Positions 5,853 to 9,124 of a stretch of 9,124 nucleotides of DNA are shown here, piece by piece. How positions within the stretch are numbered: position 1 is the stretch's first letter; every line of letters starts with the position of its first letter. The notes under the pieces are model-generated. The model was not told the origin of the DNA and did not search any database. It saw nothing but the letters and a program-made list of their open reading frames with translations. Made by a program: the position numbers and the translations under genes. Source of the stretch: Burkholderiales bacterium. Its GTDB lineage: Bacteria > Pseudomonadota > Gammaproteobacteria > Burkholderiales > Burkholderiaceae_C. Location: NCBI GenBank assembly GCA_947458895.1, contig CANHBY010000024.1, forward strand, positions 1-9,124. Reading direction: 5' to 3'.

Positions 5853-6452
5853 ATGAGTGAACAACAAGTTGACAACAGCAAACGGACCTGGCTCATCGCT
5901 TCAGGCTGCGCTGGCGTGGTGGGTGGTGCAGGTGTCGCCGTCCCGTTCGTGAGCAGCTTCCAGCCGTCTGAGCGCGCGCGCGCCGCAGGGGCTGCGGTAG
6001 AGGTAGATATCAGCGCCTTGAAGCCGGGCGAAAAAATGACGGTTGAATGGCGAGGCAAACCCGTCTGGATCATCAAGCGCACCGAAGAGCAGTTGGCGGC
6101 CTTGAAAACAAACGACGAGTTTCTGGCTGACCCGACGTCACAACGCAAGCCCGACGAGCTCACGCCTGCATACGCCCGCAACGAGCACCGCTCTATTAAG
6201 GCTGATGTCATGGTGGCCGTCGGCATTTGCACCCACCTTGGCTGTTCTCCCTCAGACAAGTTTAGCCCTGGTGCCCAGCCGTCGCTGCCCGACACCTGGA
6301 CCGGCGGCTTCCTTTGCGCATGCCATGGCTCTACCTTTGACATGGCGGGTCGTGTGTTCAAGAACAAGCCTGCGCCAGACAATCTGGAGGTGCCCCCGCA
6401 CATGTACCTCTCTGAAACAACTTTGCTGATTGGCGAAGACAAAAAGGCCTGA
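5853..6452 (+). CDS. petA: Ubiquinol-cytochrome c reductase, Rieske iron-sulfur subunit
   Basis: This 199-residue protein takes the first electron from ubiquinol in the cytochrome bc1 complex and passes it to cytochrome c1. An N-terminal anchor (about 12-33, WLIASGCAGVVGGAGVAVPFV) leads to the periplasmic Rieske domain. The two cluster motifs are CTHLGC (C126, H128, C131) and CACHGS (C155, C157, H158). C126, H128, C155 and H158 bind the [2Fe-2S] cluster; C131 and C157 form the usual disulfide. Rieske proteins normally use the Tat pathway; here the motif reads NSKRTWLIA, with Lys-Arg instead of Arg-Arg. The start ATG 5853 has a GAGGA site (5843-5847). An upstream in-frame ATG at 5826 adds nine non-typical residues and was rejected. 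petB follows after 53 bp. Confidence 0.96.
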   Translation: MSEQQVDNSKRTWLIASGCAGVVGGAGVAVPFVSSFQPSERARAAGAAVEVDISALKPGEKMTVEWRGKPVWIIKRTEEQLAALKTNDEFLADPTSQRKPDELTPAYARNEHRSIKADVMVAVGICTHLGCSPSDKFSPGAQPSLPDTWTGGFLCACHGSTFDMAGRVFKNKPAPDNLEVPPHMYLSETTLLIGEDKKA

Positions 6453-6505
6453 TCCTCAACATCAGTCCAAGGGCAAGAAACGGCAATCACCGCAGAAAGA
6501 ACAAC

Positions 6506-7906
6506 ATGGCCACATTCAAGCAAGCTCCTGCCAACGCCAACTCGGCGCAAAAGCTGCTGACCTGGGTTGACAATCGCTTCCCTCTCTCCAAGCTATACAA
6601 CGAGCATCTTGCCGAGTATTACGCTCCGAAGAACCTGAACTTCTGGTACTTCTTTGGTGTGTTGGCACTGCTCGTGCTCGTGATTCAAATCGTCACCGGC
6701 ATTTTTCTGGTGATGCACTACAAGCCTGATGCGGCGCAGGCCTTCGCATCAGTGGAGTACATCATGCGTGATGTGCCCTGGGGCGACACCATCCGCTACA
6801 TGCACTCCACCGGAGCTTCGGCCTTCTTTGTCGTGGTGTACATGCACATGTTCCGTGGCTTGCTTTATGGCAGCTATCGCAAACCGCGTGAGCTGGTCTG
6901 GATTTTTGGCTGCGCGATTTTCTTGTGCCTGATGGCCGAGGCCTTCATGGGCTATTTGCTGCCATGGGGCCAAATGAGCTACTGGGGTGCGCAGGTGATC
7001 GTTAACCTGTTCGCTGCTATTCCACTCATCGGCCCTGACCTGGCGATTTTGATCCGCGGTGATTACGTCGTTGGCGATGCAACTTTGAACCGCTTCTTCT
7101 CGTTCCACGTGATTGCCGTGCCCCTGGTTCTGCTGGGTCTGGTGGCAGCGCACATCATCGCGTTGCACGAAGTGGGTTCCAACAACCCGGATGGCATCGA
7201 AATCAAGGACAAGAAAGACGCCAAGGGTCGCCCCCTGGACGGCATTCCTTTCCATCCGTACTACACCGTGCACGACATCATGGGCGTGAGCGTGTTCTTG
7301 ATGGCCTTCACCGCGATTGTGTTCTTTGTGCCTGAATTTGGCGGCTACTTCCTGGAGTACAACAACTTCATTCCGGCCGATCCGCTCAAGACCCCGTTGC
7401 ACATTGCGCCGGTTTGGTACTTCACGCCGTTCTACTCCATGCTGCGCGCCATCACCAGCGAAATGATGTATGCCTTGGTGGCCTGCGTAGCCTTGGGTGC
7501 TGTGCTCGCGGTGTTCAAGGCTCGCATTCCAGTGCTGTTCAAGGCGGTGGTTGTAGGAGTGGCTGCAGTGGTGTGTCTGGCCATGTTGAACATTGACGCC
7601 AAGTTCTGGGGCGTGGTGGTGATGGGCTTGGCTGTCATCATCTTGTTCTTCCTGCCCTGGCTCGATGTCAGCCCTGTCAGGTCGTTGCGCTATCGTCCCC
7701 AGTGGCACAAGGTGTTTTATGGCGTGTTTGTTCTCAACTTCTTCATTTTGGGTTATTTGGGGGTGCAGCCACCATCACCTATCGGTGAGCGAGTTTCTCA
7801 GGTTGGCACCTTGTTCTACTTCGGCTTTTTCCTGCTGATGCCTTGGTGGAGCCGCTTGGGCGAATTCAAGAAGGTGCCGGACCGTGTGGTCTTCTCGGCG
7901 CATTGA
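6506..7906 (+). CDS. petB: Ubiquinol-cytochrome c reductase, cytochrome b subunit
   Basis: This 466-residue inner-membrane subunit holds both b hemes and the quinol oxidation (Qo) and quinone reduction (Qi) sites of the bc1 complex. Candidate heme ligands are H100 and H114 in one helix and H201 and H216 in another, the second pair spaced one residue wider than in mitochondrial cytochrome b. Other markers are WGDTIRYMH, LLPWGQMSYWGAQVI, HEVGSNNPDG and FHPYYTVHDI. The Qo-site PEWY of mitochondria appears as PVWY (302-305). Hydrophobic segments fit eight transmembrane helices in the core, with two more near the C-terminus (about 403-420 and 433-447). At 466 aa it is longer than mitochondrial cytochrome b (~380 aa), from internal loops and the C-terminal extension. 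It lies between petA and petC and is not fused to cytochrome c1. The ribosome site is weak. Confidence 0.97.
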   Translation: MATFKQAPANANSAQKLLTWVDNRFPLSKLYNEHLAEYYAPKNLNFWYFFGVLALLVLVIQIVTGIFLVMHYKPDAAQAFASVEYIMRDVPWGDTIRYMHSTGASAFFVVVYMHMFRGLLYGSYRKPRELVWIFGCAIFLCLMAEAFMGYLLPWGQMSYWGAQVIVNLFAAIPLIGPDLAILIRGDYVVGDATLNRFFSFHVIAVPLVLLGLVAAHIIALHEVGSNNPDGIEIKDKKDAKGRPLDGIPFHPYYTVHDIMGVSVFLMAFTAIVFFVPEFGGYFLEYNNFIPADPLKTPLHIAPVWYFTPFYSMLRAITSEMMYALVACVALGAVLAVFKARIPVLFKAVVVGVAAVVCLAMLNIDAKFWGVVVMGLAVIILFFLPWLDVSPVRSLRYRPQWHKVFYGVFVLNFFILGYLGVQPPSPIGERVSQVGTLFYFGFFLLMPWWSRLGEFKKVPDRVVFSAH

Positions 7907-7928
7907 AAGACACAAGGGCATGCAACTC

Positions 7929-8699
7929 ATGAAAAAAATAATTCTTTCTCTGATTCTCAGTCTGGGTTTTGCCGGGTCGGCTTTGGCCGCTAGCGAGGGG
8001 GTCCAGTGGGATCGGTTCCCCACCCAGAAGGTGACCGATCTGGCCGCGCTGCAAAGCGGTGCGCGTACCTTCGTGAACCACTGCTTGAACTGCCACAGCG
8101 CATCCTTCATGCGCTACAACCGCCTGCGCGACATCGGCCTCACCGAAGATCAGATCAAAAAGAACCTGATGTTCGCCACAGACAAAGTTGGCGACACGAT
8201 GAAGATTGCGCAGTCTGCAGCCCAGGGCAAAGACTGGTTCGGTGGCAACCCACCTGACTTGACAGTCATCGCCCGGGCTATGGCCGATAACAGCAAGGGG
8301 TCAGGAGCAGATTACATCTACACCTATATGCGCACCTACTATCGCGACGACACTCGCGTCACGGGTTGGAACAACCTGGCCAAACCCAACATCGGCATGC
8401 CCCATGTGTTATGGGAGCTGCAGGGCCAGCGCGCTGCCAAGTACGAGGAAGTCAAAGACCCCCACGATGAATCCAAGGTCGTGCACAAGTTCGTCGGCTT
8501 TGAGCAACTGACCCCAGGTACCCTGAGCTCGCAGCAGTATGACGAAACGGTCGCTGACTTGGTCGCCTACTTGCAGTGGATGGGCGAGCCTGGCCAGAGC
8601 AAGCGTGTTCGTGTGGGTGTCTGGGTGCTTTTGTTCTTGGGTGTGTTTACCGTGATTGCTTGGCGCTTGAACGCCAGCTTCTGGAAAGACATCAAATAA
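7929..8699 (+). CDS. petC: Ubiquinol-cytochrome c reductase, cytochrome c1 subunit
   Basis: This 256-residue subunit carries the covalent heme that takes electrons from the Rieske protein and hands them to soluble cytochrome c. A Sec signal peptide (MKKIILSLILSLGFAGSALA, likely cut after A20) exports it. The heme-binding CLNCH is at C52-C55-H56, and the likely axial Met is M157 in NIGMPHVLW. A C-terminal membrane helix (about 228-246, RVGVWVLLFLGVFTVIAW) anchors the domain. ATG 7929 is preferred because AAGGG (7914-7918) lies 10 bases upstream. The in-frame ATG at 7920 is too close to that site, and the one at 7884 lies inside petB. Spacing to petB is 22 bp. Together with petA and petB this completes a three-subunit bacterial bc1 operon. 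Confidence 0.96.
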   Translation: MKKIILSLILSLGFAGSALAASEGVQWDRFPTQKVTDLAALQSGARTFVNHCLNCHSASFMRYNRLRDIGLTEDQIKKNLMFATDKVGDTMKIAQSAAQGKDWFGGNPPDLTVIARAMADNSKGSGADYIYTYMRTYYRDDTRVTGWNNLAKPNIGMPHVLWELQGQRAAKYEEVKDPHDESKVVHKFVGFEQLTPGTLSSQQYDETVADLVAYLQWMGEPGQSKRVRVGVWVLLFLGVFTVIAWRLNASFWKDIK

Positions 8700-8706
8700 C
8701 CCTTTC

Positions 8707-8731
8707 CCTCTGCACCTTTCGGGCGCAGAGG
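8707..8731 (+). other. Hairpin directly after petC, without T-run
   Basis: CCTCTGC (8707-8713) and GCAGAGG (8725-8731) pair perfectly around an 11-base loop that starts 7 bases after the petC stop. No T-run follows. It may stabilise the 3' end of the pet mRNA rather than end transcription. Confidence 0.55.
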
Positions 8732-8737
8732 CCTAAT

Positions 8738-8787
8738 GCGCAGTAAGGCGCCGGTTTTCGGCGGTTTGCTGCGCTCTCAGTTTTTTT
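8738..8787 (+). terminator. Probable intrinsic terminator of the petABC operon
   Basis: GCGCAG (8738-8743) pairs with CTGCGC (8769-8774), and CGCCG (8749-8753) with CGGCG (8759-8763) around GTTTT, with an unpaired interior region between. Seven Ts follow at 8781-8787, six bases after the stem. The gap between stem and T-run weakens the call, so some read-through into sspA is possible. Confidence 0.55.
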
Positions 8788-8811
8788 GACCCATTTTGGG
8801 AGCCTGCCATC

Positions 8812-9124
8812 ATGATGGTGCTTTATTCTGGAACCACCTGCCCCTATTCACACCGATGCCGTTTCGTGTTGTTCGAAAAGGGCATGGACTTCGAAATTCG
8901 CGATGTGGATCTTTTCGCCAAGCCGGAAGACATCGCCCTGATGAATCCGTACAACGAGGTGCCTATCCTCGTGGAACGCGACTTGATTCTCTATGAATCG
9001 CACATCATCAATGAGTACATCGACGAGCGCTTTCCTCACCCGCAGCTGATGCCCGGTGACCCGGTGGCGCGTGCACGCGTTCGATTGTTCCTCTTCAATT
9101 TCGAGAAAGAACTCTTTGCCCACG
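8812..9124 (+). CDS. sspA: Stringent starvation protein A, N-terminal part (cut by window end)
   Basis: The first 104 codons are present and the frame leaves the window open. The protein opens MMVLYSGTTCPYSHRCRFVL, then has an N-terminal thioredoxin-like fold of the GST superfamily with NEVPILVERD, ILYESHIINEYIDERFPHPQLMP and the start of the helical domain. These match E. coli SspA (VPTLVDRELTLWES.., YLDERFPHPPLMP). SspA is an RNA polymerase-associated regulator of stress survival that, despite the fold, lacks glutathione transferase activity in E. coli. The cysteine in TTCPYSH is not in the E. coli sequence as I recall it. GGGAG (8798-8802) is the ribosome site for ATG 8812; ATG 8815 is the alternative. 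Position after petABC is common in beta- and gammaproteobacteria, and sspB would be expected next. Confidence 0.92.
   Translation, partial: MMVLYSGTTCPYSHRCRFVLFEKGMDFEIRDVDLFAKPEDIALMNPYNEVPILVERDLILYESHIINEYIDERFPHPQLMPGDPVARARVRLFLFNFEKELFAH

Noticed and set aside
6749..7708. 319-codon open frame on the - strand
   Set aside because: It lies entirely opposite petB and is His/Gln-rich in the way an antisense frame of a membrane-protein gene would be. No ribosome site or family motif.
8848..9123. 91-codon open frame on the - strand at the right edge
   Set aside because: Opposite strand of sspA, whose + strand product is clearly recognisable.

Overview
The window is a stretch of core genome from a betaproteobacterium, most likely in the order Burkholderiales and probably a Comamonadaceae relative. 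This rests on gene order and protein character: uvrC-pgsA, hupB-tRNA-Val-ppiD, and petABC followed by sspA, in moderately GC-rich DNA. I cannot name genus or species. Apart from the first ~420 bases, everything is compact housekeeping sequence read on the + strand.

Left end (1-414): a rearranged junction. The last 30 codons of moaC (molybdenum cofactor synthesis, + strand) run into a ~166 bp element with near-perfect terminal inverted repeats and CTAG at both ends, which looks like a MITE. On its other side lie only the first ~53 codons of earP (EF-P arginine rhamnosyltransferase, - strand). The rest of earP is not here; its reading frame runs instead through the element into antisense moaC. 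This is the most unusual part of the window.

Middle (498-5741): uvrC (excinuclease subunit C, nucleotide excision repair) is followed by pgsA (phosphatidylglycerophosphate synthase). Both have a -10-like box so close to the ATG that leaderless transcripts are plausible. Next comes hupB (histone-like HU protein) behind a probable promoter and a hairpin-containing leader. A tRNA-Val(UAC) gene lies only 17 bp after hupB and ends in a strong intrinsic terminator. ppiD (membrane-anchored periplasmic SurA/parvulin-type folding factor) follows.

Right end (5742-9124): petA, petB and petC encode the three catalytic subunits of the cytochrome bc1 complex (Rieske protein, cytochrome b, cytochrome c1). 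Together they oxidise ubiquinol and reduce a periplasmic cytochrome c. After petC come two hairpins, the second with a T-run, and then the 5' part of sspA (stringent starvation protein A, GST fold), which leaves the window.

I found no CRISPR array, phage or defence island, or obviously new multi-gene system. The findings worth a second look are the MITE-bounded breakpoint that truncates earP, the hupB-tRNA-Val arrangement, the inverted repeat upstream of petA, and some sequence variations in the bc1 subunits.
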